From positions 372,001-436,000 of the forward strand of contig JANNOQ010000033.1 of the NCBI GenBank assembly GCA_031399085.1: DNA of 64,000 bases, given 5' to 3'. Numbering within the stretch: position 1 is the stretch's first letter; every line of letters begins with the position of its first letter. Both the position numbers and the translations under genes were made by a program. Below, piece by piece: positions 25,332 to 32,968 of this stretch. The stretch is from R-RK-3 sp031399085 (lineage in GTDB: Bacteria; Pseudomonadota; Alphaproteobacteria; Rhizobiales; Rhodomicrobiaceae). The notes beneath the pieces were generated by a model, which made no database searches, was not told the origin of the DNA, and saw only the letters and a program-made list of their open reading frames with translations.

Positions 25332-26153
25332 TCATTCCACCGCGATGCGGCGCGTCGCACGATAGACGGCGCCGCCATCCTCATACCAGGCAAACGCAAC
25401 CTCACCCGTCTCCACGGCGCGGATCGGAAATCTCATATAGGCGTTGGCGGCGATTGCCGGCGTCAGCTCGGCCGAAAACACGATCCGCCCGGCATAGCTG
25501 CACTCCATCCGGTTGATGATGTGTCGGGGCAGCGGGTTGCCGGAATTGTCGGTGCGAAAACCGGTCTCCATGCGGTGCGCGATCATGCTGTGCACGTCGA
25601 CGATCTCGCCCTTTCCTGCCCGTTCCGGCACGTTGACGCGCGGGATGGGCTCGGGCCGCGTTGTGGGGACTTCCATCCCGCTCTTGCCGCTGCACCCGTC
25701 GCTGGCGGTGGTCGCCTTGGCGGACGCCGTGATGAGCGAGCCGTCGCTCAGCTCGGCCACCGCCCAGATCAGGTGATCGCCCTTGTCGAGGCGGAATCGC
25801 GTTAAGGCGCGGGCAGGGCTTCCTGGAGAAAAAAGCAGGCTTGCGACTTCAGGAATGGGATTGCCGTCCGTGAACACGTCTACCCGGCGAACATGCTCCT
25901 CCGGGGTCATCGGGCTATCCACGGCGATGCCGAGGGCAACGCTCATGCCCGACTCAGAGGAGAGCGGCACGTTGAGGCTGAGTCGATCGGACGGCACGGC
26001 CTTGCGGCCGTTCAGGAAGCTGGCGATGGCCGCATCCGCGGATGCCCCGGCCGCTATCACTGCACTGCGCTGCACAAGAAGCAAAGCCCCACCAGCCGCC
26101 AAGCCTAAGATGGCATGGCGCCGGGTGAGCCGTTTTTGTCCAGCTGCTGACAT
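25332..26153 (-). CDS. Fused SoxYZ-like sulfur carrier protein, Tat-exported
   Basis: A 273-residue protein. A twin-arginine signal (LTRRHAILGLAAGGALLL) is followed by a SoxY-like domain that ends near ASDGCSGKSG and a SoxZ-like domain (RVNVPERAGKGEIVDVHSM to the C-terminus). In true SoxY the swinging arm ends GGCGG; here a single Cys sits internally in DGCSG, as in fused SoxYZ-like carriers reported near quinoprotein dehydrogenases. It would hold a sulfur or other adduct on that cysteine in the periplasm. Partners nearby are a SoxA-like cytochrome and, across the divergent region, an FccB-type flavoprotein. ATG 26153 follows a GAGGG stretch; the upstream frame overlaps the cytochrome gene. 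Confidence 0.78.
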   Translation of the reverse strand: MSAAGQKRLTRRHAILGLAAGGALLLVQRSAVIAAGASADAAIASFLNGRKAVPSDRLSLNVPLSSESGMSVALGIAVDSPMTPEEHVRRVDVFTDGNPIPEVASLLFSPGSPARALTRFRLDKGDHLIWAVAELSDGSLITASAKATTASDGCSGKSGMEVPTTRPEPIPRVNVPERAGKGEIVDVHSMIAHRMETGFRTDNSGNPLPRHIINRMECSYAGRIVFSAELTPAIAANAYMRFPIRAVETGEVAFAWYEDGGAVYRATRRIAVE

Positions 26154-26185
26154 TGCTGCCAAGCCCTCGCCGGCCTTACTGTTCC

Positions 26186-26659
26186 TCAGTGGACGCCAGC
26201 CTCGAGCGGCGTACCGCGGTTGGACCAAGCCACATAAGCTTCCAGCGCCTTCATCGCGGGGCTGGAGACGTCGATCTTTTCGCCCTCATTCGGCTTTTCG
26301 ATGCACCAGTTGATCATGTCGCGCAGCGTGGCGAACTGGCTCATTTGCTCCTGCCATTTCGGGAATTGGCCCGGATGGATGTCCGAGGCGAAGGGATGGC
26401 ACATGGCGCAGGCCATTCCGGTCTTGGACAGGTTGATACCCATCTGCTTCTCCATGGCTGGGTCGCCGTGGAACAAGCTGTCGCCGATCTTGACCTGCTC
26501 CATGAATTGCTCATTAAACAGCTTCAGCTGCTGTGCAGTGTGCTTCGTCTTGTGGGCTTCAGCCTGCCATCCGGCGTAGGGAAGCATCAGCAGCCCTGCC
26601 GCGAGGGCGGCTGTTGCTGCGGCGCCGATGGCAATCCGGCGTAGTGATTTCGCTTGCAT
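26186..26659 (-). CDS. Periplasmic monoheme cytochrome c, SoxA-like C-terminal type
   Basis: A 157-residue protein with a signal peptide (IAIGAAATAALAAGLLM) and one haem site, TGMACAMCHPFASDIHPGQF. Beyond it, LRDMINWCIEKPNEG and MKALEAYVAW resemble the end of SoxA-type cytochromes, which also carry a cysteine near that point. It is probably the electron acceptor for the SoxYZ-like carrier or related sulfur chemistry (inference). It is encoded between the metallophosphoesterase and the SoxYZ-like gene, 32 bases ahead of the latter. The start ATG 26659 has GAGG 10 bases upstream. Confidence 0.75.
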   Translation of the reverse strand: MQAKSLRRIAIGAAATAALAAGLLMLPYAGWQAEAHKTKHTAQQLKLFNEQFMEQVKIGDSLFHGDPAMEKQMGINLSKTGMACAMCHPFASDIHPGQFPKWQEQMSQFATLRDMINWCIEKPNEGEKIDVSSPAMKALEAYVAWSNRGTPLEAGVH

Positions 26660-26773
26660 GGCTCTTTTTCCTCTTGAGATACGCGCTGCACCGCCGGCTC
26701 GCGCGCTAAGGAACCAACGATGGCGAAGCCCCTGCCGGGGCATAAGGCTTCGCCCACGAATGCTTAGGCGGCG

Positions 26774-27985
26774 TTAGCGGCCTTCAGGCCGCGGGAACAC
26801 CTTTTGGGTCGCATTATCGCCCGTGCCGGCGTCCCAAGGCGCTTCCGCGAAGGTGTCTTTACGCCACATCATATATTCCGCGCTGGTTTCCGACTTCTTC
26901 GGGTCGAAGCTGATCTTGCCCCAGCCGACGCCGTCGAACGGATCGCCCGGATCGGTGCGCAATTGCGGCTTGGTGAGCGCCGGCACGCCTTCCGGCGCGT
27001 AGGGCCACGGCCATGACGTCGCCAACATGCCGACAAAGCGCATGCCGCCGATCTCGTTGTAGAGAATTTGGTGGCTATGGCCGTGCAGATTGGTGACGTT
27101 GGTGTAGGGCTTCAGCACCTCATGCACCATCTGCCAGTCGCGCACCCAGAAGTTCCACGGCGGGAAATATTCGTAGAGGGGGTTGTGGCTGACGATGATG
27201 ACGGGCTGATCTTTGCCCCAGCCGGACAGCGTCTTGGTCATGTAGTCGAGCTGTTCCAGTCCGACGCCTGCCCAGGCGCCGCCGAGACCGCCATCGAGGG
27301 TCGCCATCGCGCCCATGCGCTCTTTCGGGCTCATCTTGCGCGCGGTCCAGAAATCCATCGCCCGGCTGACCGTGTCGATGCCGATGAAGCGCACGCCCTT
27401 ATGGTCGAAGGTCCACGGTGTCGCGCCGTAGTTCTTGTTCCAAGTTGCCCCCATGTCGAGATACCAGTCGTGCTCGCCGGGGATGAAATATTTCTTGGCC
27501 TTGACCTCTTTCAGGATCTCAGAGCCGAGTTCCAATTCCACCGGGTCGCCGAGCTGGGCGAGATCGCCGCCGAAAATGAGAAAGTCCGCTGGCGGGTCCA
27601 TCGCCTGGACTTCCTTGAAGGCGCGCGTCGCCTTGTCCACAAAACGCGTATTCACATTCTTCGGCAGTAGATGCGTGTCCGAGACCCAGGCGAAACGGAA
27701 GGGTTCCGTCGGCTTACCGGCCTGCGCATAGGCTACGTCGAACGTGTTTATGAGGGGTATCCAGCCGGCCGTGGCGGCGGCCGCGGCGGTGCCTCCAATG
27801 AGCGCCTTGTTGATGAAGACGCGCCGGGTGATAGAGGGATTTGTTGACGCCCTCACCCCTGGCTGGATGAGCATCTTCTCCATCTCGCGACGCGCATAGT
27901 TAAAGTCGTCGCTCTTTAGTAGACGGTCTTCGTCTTCGTGATCGTGATGATGGTGGTGGTGGTGGTCATCATGGTCATCGCTCAT
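26774..27985 (-). CDS. Tat-exported metallophosphoesterase with histidine-rich N-terminus
   Basis: A 403-residue calcineurin-like phosphoesterase. Metal-binding blocks are visible: VSDTHLLP, FGGDLAQLGD, PGEHDWY (variant of GNHD), VSHNPLYEY and NLHGHSHQ. Before the Tat signal (TRRVFINKALIGGTAAAA, about residue 53) lies MSDDHDDHHHHHHHDHEDED, a run of His and Asp that may bind metal before or during export. GGGAGG sits 8 bases upstream of the start. It is flanked by a cupredoxin-like and a cytochrome gene, so its substrate may not be an ordinary phosphate ester; none can be named. Confidence 0.85.
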   Translation of the reverse strand: MSDDHDDHHHHHHHDHEDEDRLLKSDDFNYARREMEKMLIQPGVRASTNPSITRRVFINKALIGGTAAAAATAGWIPLINTFDVAYAQAGKPTEPFRFAWVSDTHLLPKNVNTRFVDKATRAFKEVQAMDPPADFLIFGGDLAQLGDPVELELGSEILKEVKAKKYFIPGEHDWYLDMGATWNKNYGATPWTFDHKGVRFIGIDTVSRAMDFWTARKMSPKERMGAMATLDGGLGGAWAGVGLEQLDYMTKTLSGWGKDQPVIIVSHNPLYEYFPPWNFWVRDWQMVHEVLKPYTNVTNLHGHSHQILYNEIGGMRFVGMLATSWPWPYAPEGVPALTKPQLRTDPGDPFDGVGWGKISFDPKKSETSAEYMMWRKDTFAEAPWDAGTGDNATQKVFPRPEGR

Positions 27986-28039
27986 GGCGATTTCCTCCCA
28001 AATGGGCTTTACGCCCGCCTCGCAATCTATGAATTCCTG

Positions 28040-28747
28040 CTACTTCTTCAGTTCAATGGGCAGATCAACCGTCTGTCCGGAGGCGACCTCGACCTCCATG
28101 CTCATGGGGCCTGTATGCTCTTGATTGGCAATGAGGGTGTATTTTCCGGGCGGGATGTCTTTAATTTCAAAGCCGCCATTTTCGTCGGTCAGGGCATAAT
28201 ATGGATTGTCGACAACATAGACCCAGCCCAGCATCCAGCCATGCGCATCGCATTCGATGCGCACCGTGCCGGGACGCTTTAACTCGACGTCGATCTTCTG
28301 CCCCTGATTGGGAAGCGCGAGGTTAAAGGCCGTGCGCTTGTCGTAGAAGCCATGAGTGTTGTGCAAAACGGGATCGGAATTAACGACCGCGAGCGTGCCA
28401 GCCGCAATCACCTGAACGTTTGGCTTGAAGATGCAATCCTTCTGGTCAAGCGTGGGGGCTGCTCCGGCGACCGGCCACGGCTTGCCCTTGGCAATGGCTT
28501 GAAGGGCGACGACCGCTTCCTGCACACCCTTGTCGGCCCCGACACGAACCATCGGATCCTTACGCGGCGCGCCGCAAACCTCTGCATCCTTGGTGGGAAG
28601 TACGGTCCGCATCGGGACCGTGCCGTTGAAGGAAACCTTGCCCTTGATCGTGCCGCCGCCAGTGACCGGGGCGACCTCATACGCAGAAGCCGGCGCCGCA
28701 CAGTAGATAGCACAAAGGGCAACGCTAAGCGCTGGTAGAACTCGCAA
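28040..28747 (-). CDS. Periplasmic cupredoxin-like protein with carboxypeptidase-regulatory-like tail
   Basis: A 235-residue protein with a signal peptide (MRVLPALSVALCAIYCAAP, cleavage near ASAYE). A cupredoxin-like domain supplies the likely type 1 copper ligands: His in VLHNTHGF, then Cys, His and Met in ECDAHGWMLGW. A small beta-sandwich follows (GGFEIKDIPPGKYTLIA). It probably shuttles electrons or carries copper in the periplasm. It is the first gene of the leftward operon that also holds cytochrome, SoxYZ-like and Sco1 genes. The start codon is TTG at 28747, supported by GGGAGG 6 bases upstream; no ATG alternative keeps the signal peptide. Confidence 0.82.
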   Translation of the reverse strand: MRVLPALSVALCAIYCAAPASAYEVAPVTGGGTIKGKVSFNGTVPMRTVLPTKDAEVCGAPRKDPMVRVGADKGVQEAVVALQAIAKGKPWPVAGAAPTLDQKDCIFKPNVQVIAAGTLAVVNSDPVLHNTHGFYDKRTAFNLALPNQGQKIDVELKRPGTVRIECDAHGWMLGWVYVVDNPYYALTDENGGFEIKDIPPGKYTLIANQEHTGPMSMEVEVASGQTVDLPIELKK

Positions 28748-28817
28748 GAACGACCTCCCGATATGATTTTTTGCCGCCGCTCTGGGCAGTTTTTATTTCA
28801 AAATATAATTTACCTTA

Positions 28818-28853
28818 GTTGAAACAAAAAATCTATTGCAGAAATGTTTCAAC
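28818..28853. promoter_or_regulatory. Long inverted repeat containing the shared 16-bp motif
   Basis: GTTGAAACA (28818-28826) and TGTTTCAAC (28845-28853) are perfect 9-bp arms with an 18-bp spacer. The right arm overlaps TTGAAACATTTCTGCA on the minus strand (28837-28852), which lies 90 bases upstream of the TTG start of the cupredoxin-like gene and is almost identical to 20769-20784. It is a likely regulator site for operon C. The surrounding 28790-28880 is AT-rich. Confidence 0.5.
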
Positions 28854-28981
28854 GGCGAAAATTTTATTTAATGCCGAATAGGTTAACTTGCTGCGCTGCA
28901 ATATATGCAGAGGCGAAGAACACTGGCTTCTTGGCTCGCGTCGTTAGGTGGTGGTCGCACCGCCCATCTAGCCCGTGAAAG

Positions 28982-29479
28982 CTATATGCCGAACCCGTCG
29001 CGCTTCAGCCGGACGATGACGCGATCGAGGCTCGACAGGAAATTGGACCGGTCGCGCGGCTGAAACGGCTTTGGACCGCCGGTGATCTGCCCGGCCGATC
29101 TCAAATCATCCATCAAATTGCGTGTCGCCAGCGCCATGCCAATGGAGGATTCCGTTAATACGCGGCCATTAGGTGCCATAATCTCCGCGCCGGCTTTAAT
29201 GCAGCGATGCGCGAGCGGGATGTCTGCCGTAACGACGATGCCGCCAGCCGAGGCGCGTTCGGCGATCCAATTGTCGGCGGCATCGGGATCGCCGCTCACC
29301 ACGACACGCTCGATACGAGGGTCTCGCGGCACCGCCATGAAGCGATTGCTCACCACGTAAACCTGGATCGCGTGCCGCTCGGCGACGCGGTAGATTTCCG
29401 CTTTCACCGGGCAGGCATCCGCGTCGATGTAAATTGTGATAGGCTTTGCTGTCTCGCTCAAAATGCTGATCCAAATCAA
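28982..29479 (-). CDS. YaiI/YqxD family (UPF0178, DUF188) protein
   Basis: A 165-residue protein with the family hallmarks ITIYIDADACPVKAEI, NRFMAVPRD, DAADNWIAE, VVTADIPLAHRC and SSIGMALATRN. The family has a PIN-like fold with conserved aspartates that suggest a metal-dependent nuclease, but no member that I know of has a settled function. It probably does not belong to the respiratory cluster. The start is unclear: TTG 29479 opens the frame and another TTG at 29461 is closer to the usual N-terminus. Confidence 0.85.
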   Translation of the reverse strand: MIWISILSETAKPITIYIDADACPVKAEIYRVAERHAIQVYVVSNRFMAVPRDPRIERVVVSGDPDAADNWIAERASAGGIVVTADIPLAHRCIKAGAEIMAPNGRVLTESSIGMALATRNLMDDLRSAGQITGGPKPFQPRDRSNFLSSLDRVIVRLKRDGFGI

Positions 29480-29608
29480 TGCAAGCTCTTAATATCATGA
29501 TCGCTGGACGATGGTGGTCAACGGCAAACGTGCAGTGGTGTTGGAACCAAGCAGCAAGCGGATGGTATGCAGCAACCACTGCAAATCTGCATATGGAGGC
29601 CTTCCTGG

Positions 29609-29815
29609 ATGATGGAAACATCAATCGACCGCGCGGCAATGGGGCGCTTGGCAAAAGCTCTCGTGTTCATATGCGGGGCTGATCACCCGACCACGATTGC
29701 GCTTAAAACAGCGGCTGAAAGCGGAGCGGAGCGAGACATCAAGAACGCCCGAGCCCTCTTCCTCAAAATGAAGCCCGCTGACCGCGGCGCCGCGTTGGCT
29801 ATGATCAAAGATTGA
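29609..29815 (+). CDS. Small conserved-looking hypothetical protein
   Basis: A 68-residue soluble protein starting MMETSIDRAAMGRLAKALV, rich in Ala and Lys, mostly helical by eye, with one cysteine (FICGADHP). GGAGG lies 9 bases before ATG 29609. Codon use looks normal for the window. I do not recognise a family. It lies 180 bases before the FccB-type gene on the same strand and may be independent. Confidence 0.6.
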   Translation: MMETSIDRAAMGRLAKALVFICGADHPTTIALKTAAESGAERDIKNARALFLKMKPADRGAALAMIKD

Positions 29816-29995
29816 CGCTCCACCCCAACAAATCCCATTGCGTTCAATCAAGGCACCGATCAGGCATTGTGTCATATCGGTCTCTGCTAGGCAGCCGCAG
29901 GCTTGCTAAGTCAGCGATCAAGCGCGATGTCAGAAGCCAAATTAGCGCACGACGCGTTGCAAATAATGCGCTGAACAACGGGGGGAAGAACGGCC

Positions 29996-31279
29996 ATGAC
30001 GACAACACGAAGAGGGTTTCTCAAGGGTGCTACCGCGTTTAGCGCGGGGCTCGCGGCGGGGCCGCTTGCCGCACCCGCCTTGGGGCAGGCAAAGCCGAAG
30101 ATCGTCATTGTCGGCGGCGGTCCCGGGGGGCTAATGGTGTTGCGGGAGTTGATCGACCAGGGGCGAGCGGCGTTCGATATCACGCTGGTCGAGGCCCAGA
30201 AGAGCTACACGACCTGCTTCTACTCAAACCTCTATCTCGGCGGCTTTCAGCCGATCGAGACATTGACCTTCGACTACGGCATCGTCGCGAAACTGCCGGG
30301 CGTGACGGTCGCGCATGACACCGCGGCCTCGATCGATCGGCAGCGCCGCGAGGTGGTGCTGCAAGGCGGCGCGCGGCTTTCTTATGACCGTCTCGTCTTG
30401 GCCCCCGGCATCGACCTTGATTACAGCGCCGTGCCCGGCTGGTCCGCCGCGGCGGAGGAGCGGATGCCGCACGCTTGGAAGGGCGGCGCGCAAACGCGGC
30501 TGCTAAAAAGCCAGCTCGACGCCGTGCCGGATGGCGGCCTCATCGTCATGATCGCGCCGCCAGTGCCGTATCGCTGTCCGCCCGGCCCGTATGAGCGCGT
30601 CTCGATGATGGCTTACGCGCTCAAGACCGCCGGCAAGACAAAGGCTCGGATCGTCATCCTCGATCCGAAGGAGCGATTTTCCAAGCAGGCGTTATTCCAG
30701 GCCGGTTGGGCGAAATACTATCCCGGCATGATCGAATGGCTGCCAGAATCAATCTATGGCGGCATTCAGTCCGTCGATCCGGACTCGATGACGGTCAAAA
30801 CCGGGTTCGACACCTATGCGGGCGCCGCGCTGGTTAACGTAATCCCACGCCAGACCGCCGGCCGCGTTGCGCGCGATGCCGGGCTCGCCAATGAGCAGGG
30901 CTATTGCCCGATCGATGCGTTCACCATGGCTTCACGCATGGATCGCGGCATTTTCGTCGTGGGGGATGCCTGCATTCCCGGCGACATGCCGAAATCAGCC
31001 TTCGCCGCAGCAAACCAGGCGCGGGCCGCCGCCGCCGTGATCCGCGCGGAACTGACCGGCGGATCGGCGCCAGCGCTGTCATACGAAAACACTTGCTGGA
31101 GCCTGATCGCGGCCGATGACAGCATAAAGATCGGCGGCACATACGGCCCGACGGATGCCAAGATCGCCGAGCGCAGCGCCTTCCTGTCGAAGCTGGACGA
31201 AAGCGCGCAGCTGCGTCAGGAGACTTATGTCGAATCCGCGACGTGGTACGCCAACCTAACATCGGAGATGTTTTTGTGA
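29996..31279 (+). CDS. FccB/SoxF-type flavocytochrome c sulfide dehydrogenase flavoprotein
   Basis: A 427-residue Tat-exported FAD protein (MTTTRRGFLKGATAFSAG). The dinucleotide fold IVIVGGGPGGLMVLREL is followed by YTTCFYSNLYLGG and VPYRCPPGPYER, cysteines expected to form the redox disulfide, and a C-terminal FCSD-like domain (YENTCWSLIA). It would oxidise sulfide or a persulfide in the periplasm and needs a cytochrome partner; no fccA follows directly. The SoxA-like, triheme or PufC-like cytochromes encoded nearby are candidates (inference). GGGGGGAAG lies upstream of the ATG. Confidence 0.88.
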   Translation: MTTTRRGFLKGATAFSAGLAAGPLAAPALGQAKPKIVIVGGGPGGLMVLRELIDQGRAAFDITLVEAQKSYTTCFYSNLYLGGFQPIETLTFDYGIVAKLPGVTVAHDTAASIDRQRREVVLQGGARLSYDRLVLAPGIDLDYSAVPGWSAAAEERMPHAWKGGAQTRLLKSQLDAVPDGGLIVMIAPPVPYRCPPGPYERVSMMAYALKTAGKTKARIVILDPKERFSKQALFQAGWAKYYPGMIEWLPESIYGGIQSVDPDSMTVKTGFDTYAGAALVNVIPRQTAGRVARDAGLANEQGYCPIDAFTMASRMDRGIFVVGDACIPGDMPKSAFAAANQARAAAAVIRAELTGGSAPALSYENTCWSLIAADDSIKIGGTYGPTDAKIAERSAFLSKLDESAQLRQETYVESATWYANLTSEMFL

Positions 31280-31387
31280 TTGTTGAACCGGCAGCCGCGA
31301 TGATGATTGGCGGTGAAGCGTTGCCTACGAACTGACGCATGAGCGTTGGTCTGTTTGCAGCCAATAGAGGATCTGCCGCGCCAACAC

Positions 31388-32740
31388 TTATGAATGGGCC
31401 GAGGCGGCCTCCAGCGCTTCGACAATGTTGCCGACGACGGATGCGACCAATGCTTCATCGTCGCCTTCCGCCATCACCCGGACCACCGGCTCGGTGCCGG
31501 AGGGGCGGATCAGCAGGCGACCGGAATTGCCGAGCCTGCGCTGGTTCTTTTCGATGATATCAAGCACTCCCGGGTTATCCAACGGATTGGAACCATTGGT
31601 CGCCACGCTCCTGAGCAACTGCGGTATCGGATCGAAGCGATTGCAAACCTCGCTTACGGATTTGCCGCTGGCGATCACAACACCCAGAATTTGCAACGCC
31701 GTCACTAGCCCGTCGCCAGTCGTGGTGTAGTCGGTCATGACAATGTGCCCGGACTGCTCGCCGCCGAGATTGTAACCGCCGGCGCGCATTCGTTCGACGA
31801 CATAGCGGTCGCCGACCGGTGTGCGCAGGAGTTGTAGCTTCAGCCCGCCGAGAAACCGCTCCAGGCCCAGGTTCGACATGACCGTCGCGACCACGCCATC
31901 GCCGACCAGCCGCTGATCCCCGGCCCAGGCTTGCGCAATCACGGCAAGAAGCTGATCGCCATCGACGATTGCGCCTTTCTCATCGACGATGATGACCCGG
32001 TCGGCATCGCCATCGAGTGCAATGCCGATATCTGCGCCGATTTGGCGGACTTTCCGGCAGAGCGCGTCGGGCGAGGTCGAGCCGCAATCGCGGTTGATGT
32101 TGAAGCCGTCTGGCGTAACGCCAAGCGCGGTGACGTCAGCGCCAAGCTCCCACAGCGATTGCGGCGCGACGCGGTAGGCGGCGCCATGCGCGCAGTCGAT
32201 CACGACCTTCAGCCCATCGAGACGGATCGAGCGGTCGAGCGTGCGCTTGGCATATTCGATATAGCGGTCGAAGACGCCGTCGATACGCTTGGCGCGTCCC
32301 ATCTTGTCCGGCGCCGCAAGCAGGCCCGACACATCGCGCCCGATCAACTCCTCGATGCGCGTCTCCAACTCATCGGAAAGCTTGTAGCCTTCGCGGTCGA
32401 AGATCTTGATGCCGTTGTCCTGGTAGGGGTTGTGCGAAGCGGAAATCATGACGCCAATATCGGCGCGCAGCGAGCGGGTGAGCATGGCGACGGCCGGTGT
32501 CGGCATCGGGCCGAGCTGGAAGACGTCCATGCCGACCGAGGTGAAGCCGGAGACCAGCGCGGACTCGATCACATAGCCGGACAGCCGCGTGTCCTTGCCG
32601 ATGACCACCCGGTGGCGATGGTCGCCTTTGGTGAAGATATGACCGGCGGCCATGCCGACCTTCATCGCCGTTTCGGCGGTGATCGGATAGGAGTTCGCCT
32701 GCCCTCGAATGCCGTCCGTGCCGAAAAGTCTGCTCGACAT
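31388..32740 (-). CDS. glmM: Phosphoglucosamine mutase
   Basis: A 450-residue alpha-D-phosphohexomutase that converts glucosamine-6-phosphate to glucosamine-1-phosphate for UDP-GlcNAc and cell-wall synthesis. It starts MSSRLFGTDGIRGQAN. The phosphoserine loop is MISASHNPYQDNGIKIF, the metal loop ALDGDADRVI, and the sugar/phosphate loops GEQSGHI and RPSGTEPVVRVM. ATG 32740 has GGAG 9 bases upstream; the frame opens at 32800. It shares direction with folP, as is common in proteobacteria. Confidence 0.95.
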   Translation of the reverse strand: MSSRLFGTDGIRGQANSYPITAETAMKVGMAAGHIFTKGDHRHRVVIGKDTRLSGYVIESALVSGFTSVGMDVFQLGPMPTPAVAMLTRSLRADIGVMISASHNPYQDNGIKIFDREGYKLSDELETRIEELIGRDVSGLLAAPDKMGRAKRIDGVFDRYIEYAKRTLDRSIRLDGLKVVIDCAHGAAYRVAPQSLWELGADVTALGVTPDGFNINRDCGSTSPDALCRKVRQIGADIGIALDGDADRVIIVDEKGAIVDGDQLLAVIAQAWAGDQRLVGDGVVATVMSNLGLERFLGGLKLQLLRTPVGDRYVVERMRAGGYNLGGEQSGHIVMTDYTTTGDGLVTALQILGVVIASGKSVSEVCNRFDPIPQLLRSVATNGSNPLDNPGVLDIIEKNQRRLGNSGRLLIRPSGTEPVVRVMAEGDDEALVASVVGNIVEALEAASAHS

Positions 32741-32968
32741 AAATGCGTCTCCGAAACCGATCGTACGCTTTGAAAGGAAATCGTGAAAAACCGCGCGCAC
32801 TCAATTAAAATAAATACTTAGGTGAATGGCACGGTTATTGAATTCGAGGACTCAAAGTTTTAAAATATTTGCTAAAGTAGCGTGAAATCTCAGAGAGAAT
32901 GTATACCATTACAGGCCTTTATTTTCTAGTAAATTATATTCTCACTACATTTCAAACAGCCCCTGCTG
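32741..32968. promoter_or_regulatory. AT-rich spacer between folP and glmM
   Basis: This spacer is strikingly AT-rich from 32800 to about 32965, unlike the flanking genes, and holds several TATA-like stretches. It probably contains a promoter for glmM and the end of the folP transcript. A short open frame rich in rare codons crosses it but lacks a ribosome site. Confidence 0.4.
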
